From assembly GCA_965243775.1 (NCBI GenBank), contig CBDEWF010000128.1, positions 1 through 64,000 on the forward strand: a stretch of DNA of 64,000 nucleotides, written 5' to 3'. Positions 19,242-28,753 of this stretch are shown here, one piece after another. The notes under the pieces were generated by a model. It was not told the DNA's origin. It ran no database searches and saw only the letters and a program-made list of their open reading frames with translations. Source of the stretch: Sansalvadorimonas sp965243775 (lineage in GTDB: Bacteria > Pseudomonadota > Gammaproteobacteria > Pseudomonadales > Endozoicomonadaceae). Each line of letters begins with the position of its first letter. The first letter of the stretch is position 1. Both the position numbers and the translations under genes were made by a program.

Positions 19242-19637
19242 GCAGCGTCAAAAGTACGGATTGTTGTTCTGGCTTTTTCTTATTTATTGCTGTAAAAACG
19301 CACTCATAATAAATTCAAATAAATAACAAAGAAAACAAAGGTGTAGCCTGTTTGTTAAGGATCAACTGCAGCTACATGGGAAGTACTATACATGGGAAGT
19401 ACTATAAGTCTGTATTGGGTGGGGCTGTCCGGAACGGAAGAGACCGGCAGTAACGGGTAATGTTGTCAGGCAGCCCTGAACCGACCATGCTGGCAGATAA
19501 CAATGCACCCGAACTTGAGCCATATGAGGGGATAGGGCTCGGTTTAAACAACTTGGTTGAAACAACTTGGTTGAAACAATAAGCCATAACAAAAGCTCTA
19601 TCACTGTAGTGAAAATGCGCAGAGCGGGATAATACTA
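19242..19637. other. Intergenic region before pckA with short tandem repeats
   Basis: No gene seen in 396 bases. It contains two copies of CATGGGAAGTACTATA in tandem (19375-19406, period 16), each with the palindrome AGTACT, and two copies of ACAACTTGGTTGAA (19548-19575, period 14). Either could be regulator sites for pckA; there is no direct evidence. Confidence 0.5.
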
Positions 19638-21251
19638 ATGAGTGCTTACAAGACCATGCAGGATCTGTCTTCCTACGGAATTGCAGACACAACCGAAGTT
19701 GTACGCAATCCTTCCTATGAACTCCTTTTTGAAGAAGAGACCCGGCCAGACCTGGAAGGTTATGAGCAGGGACGGGTAACTGATATGGGCGCAGTATCAG
19801 TCAATACTGGTATTTTTACTGGGCGCTCTCCGAAGGATAAATATATTGTCCGTGATGACAAGACCCGGGATAACATCTGGTGGAAAGATCAGGGTAATAA
19901 TGATAACCGCCCCCTCTCCCAAGAGAGGTGGGAACACCTGAAAGGGCTGGTGACTGAACAGCTTTCCAATAAACGCCTGTTTGTGGTTGATGCATTCTGT
20001 GGTACCAATCCTGATACCCGCCTCTGCGTACGCTTTGTAACAGAAATAGCCTGGCAGGCTCATTTTGTTACCAATATGTTTATCCGTCCCACTGAAACAG
20101 AGCTTGAAAGCTTCGAGCCAGACTTTGTCCTGCTTAACGGTGCCCGCTGCGTTAATCCGGATTGGGAAAAGATGGAGATGCATTCCGAGAATTTTGTGGC
20201 TTTCAACTTGACTGAAAACATGCAGGTTGTTGGTGGCTCCTGGTATGGTGGAGAGATGAAGAAAGGCCTGTTCACAGTCATGAACTATTACCTGCCCCTG
20301 GCAGGTATTGCCTCCATGCACTGTTCTGCCAACCAGGGTAAGGATGGTGATGTTGCTATTTTCTTCGGTCTTTCCGGTACTGGGAAAACCACTCTTTCCA
20401 CTGATCCCAAACGCGCCCTGATTGGTGATGATGAACATGGCTGGGATGATAACGGTATCTTCAATTTTGAAGGTGGCTGCTACGCCAAGACTATCAACCT
20501 GAGTGAAGACGCAGAGCCCGATATTTACCATGCCATTAAGCGTGATGCATTGCTGGAGAACGTAACGGTTCGTGATGATGGCAGCATTGATTTCGATGAC
20601 GGCAGTGTGACCGAGAATACCCGGGTCTCCTACCCGATCTACCATATCGACAATATTGTTAAGCCAATCTCCCGTGGCACCCATGCCAACCGGGTTATTT
20701 TCTTGACAGCTGACGCTTTTGGCGTATTACCTCCGGTATCCCGTTTGACTCCTGAACAGACCCAGTACCACTTCCTGTCCGGTTATACCTCTAAACTGGC
20801 GGGTACTGAGCGTGGCATTACGGAACCTACTCCTACTTTCTCCGCAGCTTTTGGTGCCGCTTTCCTGGCACTGCATCCTACCAAGTATGCTGAAATTCTG
20901 GTGCAGAGAATGCAGGCAGCCGGAGCGGAAGCTTACCTGGTCAATACTGGCTGGAACGGAACAGGCAAGCGTATTTCTATCCAGGCAACACGTGCCATTA
21001 TTGATGCCATTCTTGATGGAACTATTGATCACGCTGAGACTGTACAGCTGCCATTCTTTGATCTTGCCATGCCAACGGTTGTTGAAGGGGTAGAGGACAG
21101 TCATATTCTGGATCCCCGTAACACTTGGTCTTCTCTGCCCGACTGGGAGATGCGGGCACGGGATCTGGCAGGCCGGTTTATCACCAATTTTGAGCAGTAT
21201 ACTGACAACGAGGCTGGTAAAGCTCTGGTGCCTGCTGGCCCACAACTGTAA
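19638..21251 (+). CDS. pckA: Phosphoenolpyruvate carboxykinase (ATP)
   Basis: 537 residues, the usual length for the ATP-dependent enzyme that turns oxaloacetate plus ATP into phosphoenolpyruvate and CO2, the entry step of gluconeogenesis. Diagnostic motifs: GRSPKDKYIV, the Walker A FFGLSGTGKTTLS, the metal site LIGDDEHGWDDNGIFNFEGG, RGTHANRVIFLTADAFGVLP and LVNTGWNGTGKRI. The ATG at 19638 gives the standard N-terminus. Terminator about 30 bases downstream; transcribed alone. Confidence 0.98.
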   Translation: MSAYKTMQDLSSYGIADTTEVVRNPSYELLFEEETRPDLEGYEQGRVTDMGAVSVNTGIFTGRSPKDKYIVRDDKTRDNIWWKDQGNNDNRPLSQERWEHLKGLVTEQLSNKRLFVVDAFCGTNPDTRLCVRFVTEIAWQAHFVTNMFIRPTETELESFEPDFVLLNGARCVNPDWEKMEMHSENFVAFNLTENMQVVGGSWYGGEMKKGLFTVMNYYLPLAGIASMHCSANQGKDGDVAIFFGLSGTGKTTLSTDPKRALIGDDEHGWDDNGIFNFEGGCYAKTINLSEDAEPDIYHAIKRDALLENVTVRDDGSIDFDDGSVTENTRVSYPIYHIDNIVKPISRGTHANRVIFLTADAFGVLPPVSRLTPEQTQYHFLSGYTSKLAGTERGITEPTPTFSAAFGAAFLALHPTKYAEILVQRMQAAGAEAYLVNTGWNGTGKRISIQATRAIIDAILDGTIDHAETVQLPFFDLAMPTVVEGVEDSHILDPRNTWSSLPDWEMRARDLAGRFITNFEQYTDNEAGKALVPAGPQL

Positions 21252-21283
21252 ATCTTGATAGTCAAAATTTATCTTATCCTGCC

Positions 21284-21309
21284 GGCCCGCATCGAGGGCC
21301 GTTTTTTTT
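21284..21309 (+). terminator. Rho-independent terminator of pckA
   Basis: GGCCC pairs with GGGCC around a seven-base loop, followed by G and eight T. Confidence 0.85.
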
Positions 21310-21440
21310 GCGGCGCTTTTAAGAATATTGAATAAACTTGCCTGAACGCATTAAGAAGCTATCTGAAAAACAGTTTTTTCTCACTTCCTGCTGCTGCAGT
21401 GGAAGCATGGGTTTCTAGACGGCTTCAAGGAGCAGATCAG

Positions 21441-23324
21441 ATGCGGATGTCTCTGTTAAGCAGAAAATGGAGCGTCTTGTCTTACTTGGCAATATGCTTG
21501 ATTTGTGTCGTTTTCTCTGAAGCCTCCCATGCAATGAGATTTTTTGGATATAAGGGAAGCTATTCAGTTGGGCAAAAAGAGAGGGGTAAGCAGGACAGTA
21601 ATCCTCTGGCACCAGCCAATGAGGAATATGATGGAGAAAATATACCCTCTTCAAGAGAATTGGTTCCTTTAGAAATAGAAGTTCCTGACAGTGGGCTTCC
21701 TGCTAATCTGGACACTAGAAGAGGATCTTTCGTTAAGGATGAACAACTGCTTCTGGCTATGAGCCAGCTTGATGCCGAATCAAAGGGAATAGTCGATACA
21801 ATACTCGCCCACCCAGAACCTGCCCATGCACTTTCAATTCTTTATGAACTGACGACAGATGACTTTACCCGGGCTCTTGCTGTATTGGGAAATGTGCCGG
21901 GGGAGTATAAACAGGCTGAAATTTACGATAAAAACAAAAACAGGGTGCCTGTTGAATACAGGATCATCTCAGCGAAAGATCTTGATAGCCTTCCAGACCA
22001 AGAAGGCCTACTGGGAGCACTGCATAAGTTTATTAATAAGCGCAACCCCCATTTTCTGGTACATATTATTGCCAACGGAGTGATCTACCTGGCCATAACT
22101 ACAGCAATTATAACCAGTAATATTTTTTTACCTGAACTTGTGTACGGAGGGACAACCGCGACTATCCAGGAAACATCAATAGCTGATGCATGCGAGCTAC
22201 ATCTTGAGCACAAAATATCCACATTGACAGGTCCTGTGACGGCTCTTCACTTACCCCCTGCCGCCCTTGCCGGTCAGATATTACTGGGTACCAGTATCGC
22301 TTATTTTCCTTCAATTCTGCTGCCCCGCCTGGTACCACTACTGGTACAAGGTTATCGCTTTGTTGCGAGAAAGGCTTTGAGATACAGGGAGAAAAGCCAA
22401 CAGGCGAAGTATTCAGCGCAACTGTTTCACCACTTGGCTCAAGCAAAGAAGAAAGGGGTTAATATTCAAAATATTATTCATCTGTTCAGTAATGAGAAGG
22501 TCAAAAGCAATCTTGCAAAAATGTCTCAGTCACCAAGAGAGTCCCTTGAATTTGCAGCAATTTATCAGTCAATAAGTCCCGATGCCCGGTCAAAGGTTCT
22601 TGGCTTTTTGCAAGGTGTTAGCGATTTAAAGGGAGGGCAGCAAGAATCTGACGAAACAAAACTACAGTGGTTAACAAATGTGTTTGGTATTGACCGGGCT
22701 AAAGGAGATAGACCGTGGGCTACTCCTCTCCCTAATGCCGTGTATCAGGTTTTTTGGAACAAAGATCCTTGGTACATCAGACATATAGTCAGTGGTCTTG
22801 TGACAAACGCAATTATATTGGGAGGCCTTGTCGCGGCCGGTGCTGTAGGCCACCAAGTTGCGATTGCAGGCCCTTCAACTGCGTCAATTACTATTGGAGA
22901 AAATTTCACAGAGAGCTGTCTTTCCTATAACCAAACTGGGTATCCAGCGTCTGTGGCGGTTACAGGGCCGGTTATTGGTGTTAACAGCTCAGCTATCGCC
23001 GGGTTCGGATTAACCTTGATGAATTTGACAACAGGTGTTTTGCTTCCGGCTGCTGCCGATGCGATCAAAGTCACGGCTGTAGCGACTGCCAATGCTGTAC
23101 GCCATGTTGCTTTAATTTGCTGGAGCTGCTTCAGGCCAAACCGTTACGCTGTTCGAAGAGCGGCTCTAACAACCGGAATAGCTGCTTTAGCACCTGTTAT
23201 AGGCATGGCAGGTGTCAGTTCTGCATTATATGATGCGGGAAAGGCTATGGAAGAACAGGGAGAGGACTTGAGTCATCAGGCTACTCTGCAAGAGGTGCAA
23301 GAGAGTTTGGAAACCGAACTATAA
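21441..23324 (+). CDS. Exported, internally duplicated membrane protein of unknown function
   Basis: 627 residues from ATG 21441, chosen because AAGGAG lies eight bases upstream and the product then begins with a clean signal peptide ending ASHA (a GTG at 21399 is also in frame). Hydrophobic segments lie at about 205-230, 275-300, 448-472, 518-540 and 574-596. The two halves look homologous: each has an alpha-helical soluble stretch, then a paired motif (RNPHFLVHIIANGVIYLA against KDPWYIRHIVSGLVTNAI), then TGPV, a second helix ending in LLP, and a basic segment. I do not recognise the family. It sits alone between pckA and a repeat pair. Confidence 0.65.
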   Translation: MRMSLLSRKWSVLSYLAICLICVVFSEASHAMRFFGYKGSYSVGQKERGKQDSNPLAPANEEYDGENIPSSRELVPLEIEVPDSGLPANLDTRRGSFVKDEQLLLAMSQLDAESKGIVDTILAHPEPAHALSILYELTTDDFTRALAVLGNVPGEYKQAEIYDKNKNRVPVEYRIISAKDLDSLPDQEGLLGALHKFINKRNPHFLVHIIANGVIYLAITTAIITSNIFLPELVYGGTTATIQETSIADACELHLEHKISTLTGPVTALHLPPAALAGQILLGTSIAYFPSILLPRLVPLLVQGYRFVARKALRYREKSQQAKYSAQLFHHLAQAKKKGVNIQNIIHLFSNEKVKSNLAKMSQSPRESLEFAAIYQSISPDARSKVLGFLQGVSDLKGGQQESDETKLQWLTNVFGIDRAKGDRPWATPLPNAVYQVFWNKDPWYIRHIVSGLVTNAIILGGLVAAGAVGHQVAIAGPSTASITIGENFTESCLSYNQTGYPASVAVTGPVIGVNSSAIAGFGLTLMNLTTGVLLPAAADAIKVTAVATANAVRHVALICWSCFRPNRYAVRRAALTTGIAALAPVIGMAGVSSALYDAGKAMEEQGEDLSHQATLQEVQESLETEL

Positions 23325-23343
23325 TGCTTCCTGTTGTCAAATG

Positions 23344-23471
23344 TAAAACAGCCATGAGCGGGAAATGCCCATCCCTAAAAATGAAAATACAGAAGGCATT
23401 TCCATGGTAAAACAGCCATGAGCAGGAAATGCCCATCCCTAAAAATGAAAATACAGAAGGCATTTCCATGG
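23344..23471. repeat. Two tandem 64-bp copies of a dispersed palindromic element
   Basis: Units 23344-23407 and 23408-23471 differ by about one base. Each begins TAAAACAGCCATGAGC and ends GGCATTTCCATGG; GGAAATGCC near the start pairs with GGCATTTCC near the end to make a stem. Related copies lie at 42809-42886 and, inverted, at 54693-54767. Confidence 0.9.
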
Positions 23472-23580
23472 TAAAAGTAGCTGTTATATCAGATAACTGC
23501 CCCGTCATAGCGTTACAGATTTTATTTGCGTTAGAGTCAGCATCACTTTTTTAAGCCCTGCAGGTTATAGTGGTGCCTTG

Positions 23581-24246
23581 ATGAATTTCTGTAGCAGTTA
23601 TATGCCCGACCTCTACTGTCCTCTTTGTGGTTGCTCTTATACTGATTCCTGGCATCAGGATAAACACCGTGAATACGTAAAGTGCCGGGAGTGTGAGCTG
23701 GTCTTTGTACCTCCGGTATGGCACCTCTCTTCTGAAGATGAGCAAGCCTATTATGATCTCCATGATAACAATGTCGATGATCCCGGCTACAGGCGCTTCC
23801 TGTCACGAGTTTATCAACCCGTTGCAGAGAGAGTGAATACCTGTGCCAAAGGGCTGGATTTTGGCTGTGGTCCCGGACCTGCCCTTGCCACCATGTTTAT
23901 GGAAGCCGGTCACTGTATGTCGGTTTATGACCTGTACTACGCCGATAACCCGGAAGTTCTGGAAACCAGTTATGATTTTATTACCTGCACAGAGGTGGCA
24001 GAACATCTGGCCAATCCCGGAGAGGTGCTCACCCGTCTGGTCAATATGTTGCGACCTGGTGGAGTTCTCGGTGTGATGACCAAGCTGGTAAAGGATCAGG
24101 AAGCTTTCAGTCGCTGGCACTATATCAGGGATCCAACCCACATCACTTTTTTCAGCGAAAAGACATTCCGCTGGTTTGCCTGGCAGAGCCGTTGCGACAT
24201 CGAGTTTATTGGTTCAGATGTCATTCTTTTTACACGTAACAGGTAA
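23581..24246 (+). CDS. Zinc-ribbon class I SAM-dependent methyltransferase
   Basis: About 221 residues. The N-terminus has a zinc-ribbon, YCPLCGC and KCRECELVFV, then a Rossmann methyltransferase: motif I GLDFGCGPGPALATMF, the acidic VYDLYY after strand 2, TCTEVAEHL and MLRPGGVLGVMT. Substrate unknown; proteins of this layout include sugar- and small-molecule methylases. The start could be the ATG at 23581 or the one at 23602. Confidence 0.8.
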   Translation: MNFCSSYMPDLYCPLCGCSYTDSWHQDKHREYVKCRECELVFVPPVWHLSSEDEQAYYDLHDNNVDDPGYRRFLSRVYQPVAERVNTCAKGLDFGCGPGPALATMFMEAGHCMSVYDLYYADNPEVLETSYDFITCTEVAEHLANPGEVLTRLVNMLRPGGVLGVMTKLVKDQEAFSRWHYIRDPTHITFFSEKTFRWFAWQSRCDIEFIGSDVILFTRNR

Positions 24247-24342
24247 ACCAGCAGGCTATCACGGGAATTGCCGGGATAGCCATGGATCAGAGAGTTATAA
24301 GGTCAGAGAGTTAGAGGGACAAAGAGTCAGAAGGACAAAGAG

Positions 24343-25710
24343 TCAGAAGGTTGCAATAATCAAAACGGTAACCAGTACCGGGCAGACAAAACGTACATAC
24401 CAGGGCCATATTTTCCAGAACAGGGTACTGCTAATATCGGGAAAGCCCCTTTCCAGCTCCTTGAGTTTTTTGTCCCGCCCCCAGAGCCAGCCTGTATAGA
24501 TGCAGACGATCAGGCTTAACAGAGGCATGGAGTACTGTGTAGTCAGGCTGACGATCAGGTTGAACAAGGGATCAAACCACGCCATAACGACAAAGGTACC
24601 CAGATAAGCAAACAGGGTAATCAGCCATACACTGTTCTGCCGTCGTATCCTCAATCTTCTCTGGAAGACTGCAACAGGTACTTCAAGTATGGAAACCGCT
24701 GAAGTCAGGGCGGTGATAGTGAGCAGGATAAAGAATGCCACTGAAACCAGAACACCTGTGTTGCCAAATAATGCAAACAGGGATGGCAGAACATCGAATA
24801 CCAGAGTGTCTGCACTTTTCAGGGCTCCTTCAGAGGTGTAAATCTCAATGCCATGGTGCAGAGCAACAAACATACCGGGAATAATCAGGAGTCCGGCAAG
24901 AATAGCAACCAGAGTGTCAGTTAAAGCAACACTGGCGGCCAGAAAGGGAATATTACTGTTACTGGTCAAATAGGCACCGTATACGACCATGATTCCTACT
25001 CCCAGGGACATGGAGAAGAATGACTGCCCAAGAGCACTGATAATCAGATCTTTGTTCATAATTTTGCTGAAGTCTGGAAGCAGGAAATAGCGTAAGCCTT
25101 CCATGGCTCCATTCTGCTGCATGGTGAAAGCAATCAAACCAAACATAAGAATGATCAGAGCTGGCATAAGACGGTTACACCATTTTTCAATACCTTCGGC
25201 TATCCCTCCCGAAACGATACCGGCAACCATAGCCATAAACAGGCCTCCCGCAGCCATGGTTGGGGCTGTTTCCAGAGAGCCAAGATAGGTTGCCAGTTCC
25301 CCAAAGTTAAAAAAAGCAGCTAATGGAACCAGGCCAAAGCAGATAATCCAGCCAGCAATAATCGTGTAAAAGGTGTAGATAAGAAGAACAGTGACAGTTG
25401 ATCCCCACCCTACACAGATACCCAGAGCCTTTATCAGCGGGTTTGGGTTGACCATAGTCATGGTCGATACCGGGTCTGTCCGGCCATAACGGCCGATAAC
25501 CAGTTCGGCAATCAGCATGGGCCATGCCAGTAGAAAAGAGAAACAGAGGTAGATCAGAACAAATGCGGCACCTCCATTGTCAGCAGTCTGGGTCGGAAAA
25601 CCCCAGATATTGCCAATGCCGACAGCTGACCCAACAGCAACCAGATAAAAGCCAAGGCGTGAGGTAAAACGGGCGGTTGCACCGGAATCTGTATTAGCAG
25701 TATCTTCCAT
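24343..25710 (-). CDS. Sodium-dependent transporter, neurotransmitter:sodium symporter family
   Basis: 455 residues with about eleven or twelve transmembrane helices and the LeuT-fold signature in helix 1, GFYLVAVGSAVGIGNIWGFP, which forms the substrate and sodium sites. The family takes up amino acids or related solutes using the sodium gradient, fitting a marine organism. The ATG at 25710 follows AAGAGG. A 9-bp inverted repeat 31-53 bases upstream may be a regulator site. Convergent with the methyltransferase gene; the short gap holds two copies of GACAAAGAGTCAGAAG in tandem. Confidence 0.92.
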   Translation of the reverse strand: MEDTANTDSGATARFTSRLGFYLVAVGSAVGIGNIWGFPTQTADNGGAAFVLIYLCFSFLLAWPMLIAELVIGRYGRTDPVSTMTMVNPNPLIKALGICVGWGSTVTVLLIYTFYTIIAGWIICFGLVPLAAFFNFGELATYLGSLETAPTMAAGGLFMAMVAGIVSGGIAEGIEKWCNRLMPALIILMFGLIAFTMQQNGAMEGLRYFLLPDFSKIMNKDLIISALGQSFFSMSLGVGIMVVYGAYLTSNSNIPFLAASVALTDTLVAILAGLLIIPGMFVALHHGIEIYTSEGALKSADTLVFDVLPSLFALFGNTGVLVSVAFFILLTITALTSAVSILEVPVAVFQRRLRIRRQNSVWLITLFAYLGTFVVMAWFDPLFNLIVSLTTQYSMPLLSLIVCIYTGWLWGRDKKLKELERGFPDISSTLFWKIWPWYVRFVCPVLVTVLIIATF

Positions 25711-25740
25711 AAAACACCTCTTGTCTGTTTTCTTTCTGGT

Positions 25741-25763
25741 TTAACCATCTATTGGATGGTTAA
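25741..25763. promoter_or_regulatory. Inverted repeat upstream of the sodium symporter gene
   Basis: TTAACCATC and GATGGTTAA form perfect 9-bp arms around a 5-base centre, a typical dimeric-regulator operator or mRNA hairpin in the leader of the transporter gene. A second hairpin, CCTCAA...TTGAGG, lies at 25789-25806. No gene was seen in the rest of 25764-26063. Confidence 0.5.
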
Positions 25764-26063
25764 TCCATAACGGTTTGGTTGCATAAAACCTCAACAGGCT
25801 TTGAGGCCATTAATAACTCTAATGAGCTGTTGGAAAATTATAGGTGTAAGTACCCGGCCGCATGAAATCATATATTTCTGGCTCCGATAATTGAGATGGT
25901 GGAGGGTGTCACATGAATCGCCTGAGTTGGGTGCAGGTGTCCCCTGTATTTTTGTGTTAGTCACTCTAACTGGCCTGTTATATCAGGCCCGGAATCAACT
26001 CTTGCATAATAATACAAGCAGATAAGCGACTTGAATTCAAAATTTGATAAAGGAGATGTTAAA

Positions 26064-26735
26064 ATGGAAACAGTAAAAGGAACACAGGGCGGATGCCAAG
26101 TAAGTAATCCTGAAAGTTCTATAGCTATACATACTGCAGGGTCAGTAGGGTCAGGGTTTAATAGGCAAGTATCACTTGCAGCTGAGAATAAGTTTTTAAA
26201 TGGTGAAGATGCAGACAAAACAGATAAAGATAAAAATAAAAGTATTGCGTTATTTGAATTAAAAAATAATGAGATCGATAATTATGATGAAGATGTTGGT
26301 TGGTTATTTGAGACTAGCAAATTTAATGACTTTAAAAGCAATTTACTTTCTAATGAAGGTTGTGCAACCTTTGTAGATATTTGTTGCAAAAGTCTTGATT
26401 CTTTTAAATCACTTCATGGTTTTACCGTTGTGAACAGAGCTGGTGAAGAATTTGTTATTTACCAGAAATGGTCGCGTCAAGCTATAGATGCTAGTGGGGA
26501 ACCAGTACTACATGTACAATATGAAGGCGAAACCATAATGGATAAGAATCTTTTTCAAAGCAACTTTCTTGATGATTTATACTTCTTTCTTTCTCTCACG
26601 CGGGATAGCAGTAATAATGAAAAACTTTCAGAACTTTCAAGAAAATTGTCTTTTTATACTTCAGACTTTATACCAAAAGGTCTTGAAAAGAATATAGTTT
26701 TAATTACGCAAAAATCTAGACTGGAACATTTATAG
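26064..26735 (+). CDS. Hypothetical protein, A/T-rich orphan
   Basis: 223 residues from ATG 26064, chosen because AAAGGAGA sits just upstream. No signal peptide, membrane segment or known motif was recognised; the product is hydrophilic and acidic with a charged KTDKDKNKS stretch near residue 65. The base composition is clearly more A/T-rich than the flagellar genes next door, suggesting a foreign origin. It is convergent with motB; a CCGCGG-ATAAA-CCGCGG hairpin lies in the gap near 26792-26808. Confidence 0.6.
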   Translation: METVKGTQGGCQVSNPESSIAIHTAGSVGSGFNRQVSLAAENKFLNGEDADKTDKDKNKSIALFELKNNEIDNYDEDVGWLFETSKFNDFKSNLLSNEGCATFVDICCKSLDSFKSLHGFTVVNRAGEEFVIYQKWSRQAIDASGEPVLHVQYEGETIMDKNLFQSNFLDDLYFFLSLTRDSSNNEKLSELSRKLSFYTSDFIPKGLEKNIVLITQKSRLEHL

Positions 26736-26867
26736 TGCAATCGACTGAAAATTCTGAGCAGGCAGAGATTATGTGTTAAATTCAACTCCACCGCGGATAA
26801 ACCGCGGATGGGGATTGAATCCAGCACTAGGGTGTGTTTGACTTAAGGCCGCTGTAAGCATTGCAAG

Positions 26868-27698
26868 TTATGAGGTCACCATTTTCCTTGCAGATTCACT
26901 GACTTCATTTTTCAATGTCCCGGAAGGGGCTGCCTCTTTCCCCAAAGTGGGAAGTCCTCCACTGAGAATAATCTCAACCCTGCGATTACTGGCATCATTT
27001 GGATGGTCGGGATCACGCAATTGACGATCTGCCATACCCACAACCTGGATAATCCTTTCGGCAGGGAAACCGCCTGCAATCAGGGCTCTCCGGGTTTTCT
27101 GGGCCCGTGCAGTAGACAGGTCCCAGTTATCCCGCTTGGCATCACGGGCAAAGCGTGTGGCATCGGTATGACCAAGCACCATAATATTACTGCCAGTTTC
27201 TGCCAGGCGTGGAGCCATGGATAGAACGATCTGCATATAGGCCGGCATCAGTTTGTCGCTGCCGCGGGCAAACATAGGGCGGTCTTTGAGTTCACGGATT
27301 TCCAGTCTGAGCCCTTCCGGCGACATGGAAATTTCCAGAGCTTTGGATATTTTTTCTGGCAGCCGGGCTGTCTGCTGTTCAATCTCGGCAACCAGGTCGC
27401 TGTAATCCGGTTCCGGGTCCTTCAGTCTGGCTTTGGCAGCTGCCTGTAATTCCAGTTCGGCAATTCTGGCTTTTTCGATAGCGGCCAAAATCTGCGTTTC
27501 ATCCCCCGGAGTTTTAAAGTAACCGGCTATGGCTGCTTTTTGTTCCGGCGTAGTGCTCTCTACCATCCACAGCATCACAAACAGGGCCAGGGATACCATA
27601 GAAAAGTCGGCAAGGGCACTCTTCCATCTTGCTCTCGACTTGTTGGGGCTTTTCCTTTGTCCCCGTTTGATGACAATAGTGGCCGGCTCTGCCTTCAT
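26868..27698 (-). CDS. motB: Flagellar stator protein MotB
   Basis: 276 residues. MotB anchors the stator to peptidoglycan and forms the ion channel with MotA. A basic N-terminus precedes the plug helix ADFSMVSLALFVMLWMV, which contains the essential aspartate (Asp31). The C-terminal OmpA-like domain shows VLGHTDATRF, DLSTARAQKTRRALIAGG and NDASNRRVEIILS. Its start overlaps the motA stop by four bases (ATGA), so the two are translationally coupled. Ion specificity (H+ or Na+) cannot be decided here. Confidence 0.93.
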   Translation of the reverse strand: MKAEPATIVIKRGQRKSPNKSRARWKSALADFSMVSLALFVMLWMVESTTPEQKAAIAGYFKTPGDETQILAAIEKARIAELELQAAAKARLKDPEPDYSDLVAEIEQQTARLPEKISKALEISMSPEGLRLEIRELKDRPMFARGSDKLMPAYMQIVLSMAPRLAETGSNIMVLGHTDATRFARDAKRDNWDLSTARAQKTRRALIAGGFPAERIIQVVGMADRQLRDPDHPNDASNRRVEIILSGGLPTLGKEAAPSGTLKNEVSESARKMVTS

Positions 27699-28552
27699 CC
27701 ACGGCTCTCCGTCAGCCAGTTCTCCAGTTGCACGAAGCTGGGGCGTATTTCAGAGTAAAGAATACGACGGCCGGCATCCGCTGCAATGGCAGACGGGCGT
27801 CCACTGATTCTGGCCAGAAGTGCAGCCTTCACGCATTCAAAAAGCTGGATTTCATCACGCACAGAGTGGGTAACAGAGTGTGCCAAAGGGCTGATCAGTC
27901 CATAGCACAGCAAAATGCCGAGAAAAGTTCCTACCAGAGCGGCGGCAACGTTCATGCCCAGAAGATAAGCCGGGCCATCCATAGACTGCATGGTCAGTAC
28001 GATGCCCAGAACAGCGGCGACAATACCGAAACCTGGCAGGCTGTCAGCAATACGCTGCAGGGCATCTGCCGGGCGCTGAAGGTCTTCCGACATTGTGTTG
28101 AGTTCATGGTCAAGAAGGCCTTCCAGCTCATGGGGCAGAACCTTGCCCAGAGTGACCAGTCGCAGGTTGTCACAGATAAAGCTGGTCAGTCGTTTGTTTT
28201 CCAGAATGCCTGAATCAATGAACAGTACGCTCTGCTCCGGGTTTTCAATGTGGGGTTCGAGGGCTGCTACACCGGACTGACGACGGATTTCAAACAGCTT
28301 GAACAATAGTGTCAGAAGATTCTGGTAGTACTCTGCCGGATAGTGGTTAGTGCCACTTATGGCTTTACCCAGGTGCTGCAGGGTATTACGAATCACATGC
28401 CAGGGATTGGCAATCAGAAATGCTCCAAGGCCACCGCCTGCAATAATAAGAATCTGGGCTGGCTGCCAGAGAGACAGGAGCTGACCATCAGCTAGAACAA
28501 ATCCTCCGAGCACACTGAGGATCAGTATGGCTAACCCGGTGACTTTCAACAT
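27695..28552 (-). CDS. motA: Flagellar stator protein MotA
   Basis: 285 residues, normal length. Two N-terminal helices include ILIIAGGGLGAFLIANP; the cytoplasmic domain is followed by GFGIVAAVLGIVLTMQS and the fourth helix AAALVGTFLGILLCYGLISPLA, all typical of MotA. It drives rotor torque with MotB. A 200-bp gap separates it from fliA upstream, so it may have its own promoter; I could not identify a clear FliA-type site there, only a direct repeat GCTTACGTTTCTAA. Confidence 0.93.
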   Translation of the reverse strand: MLKVTGLAILILSVLGGFVLADGQLLSLWQPAQILIIAGGGLGAFLIANPWHVIRNTLQHLGKAISGTNHYPAEYYQNLLTLLFKLFEIRRQSGVAALEPHIENPEQSVLFIDSGILENKRLTSFICDNLRLVTLGKVLPHELEGLLDHELNTMSEDLQRPADALQRIADSLPGFGIVAAVLGIVLTMQSMDGPAYLLGMNVAAALVGTFLGILLCYGLISPLAHSVTHSVRDEIQLFECVKAALLARISGRPSAIAADAGRRILYSEIRPSFVQLENWLTESRG

Positions 28553-28753
28553 AAGTGGGGGAATCTCTTTAGGCTAGTACCTGCTACAGGCAGGTTTGTA
28601 CTTAAAATGTAAAGGCAAAGTGTTGTTTCAGGACAACATAATGCACTATTTCCAGAAAATAAATTTTGCACAGCTTTTAAAACCGCTTCTAACAACCACT
28701 TCTAAAAAAAGCAGCTTCAAATATAAATTGTGATGGCTTACGTTTCTAACAGC

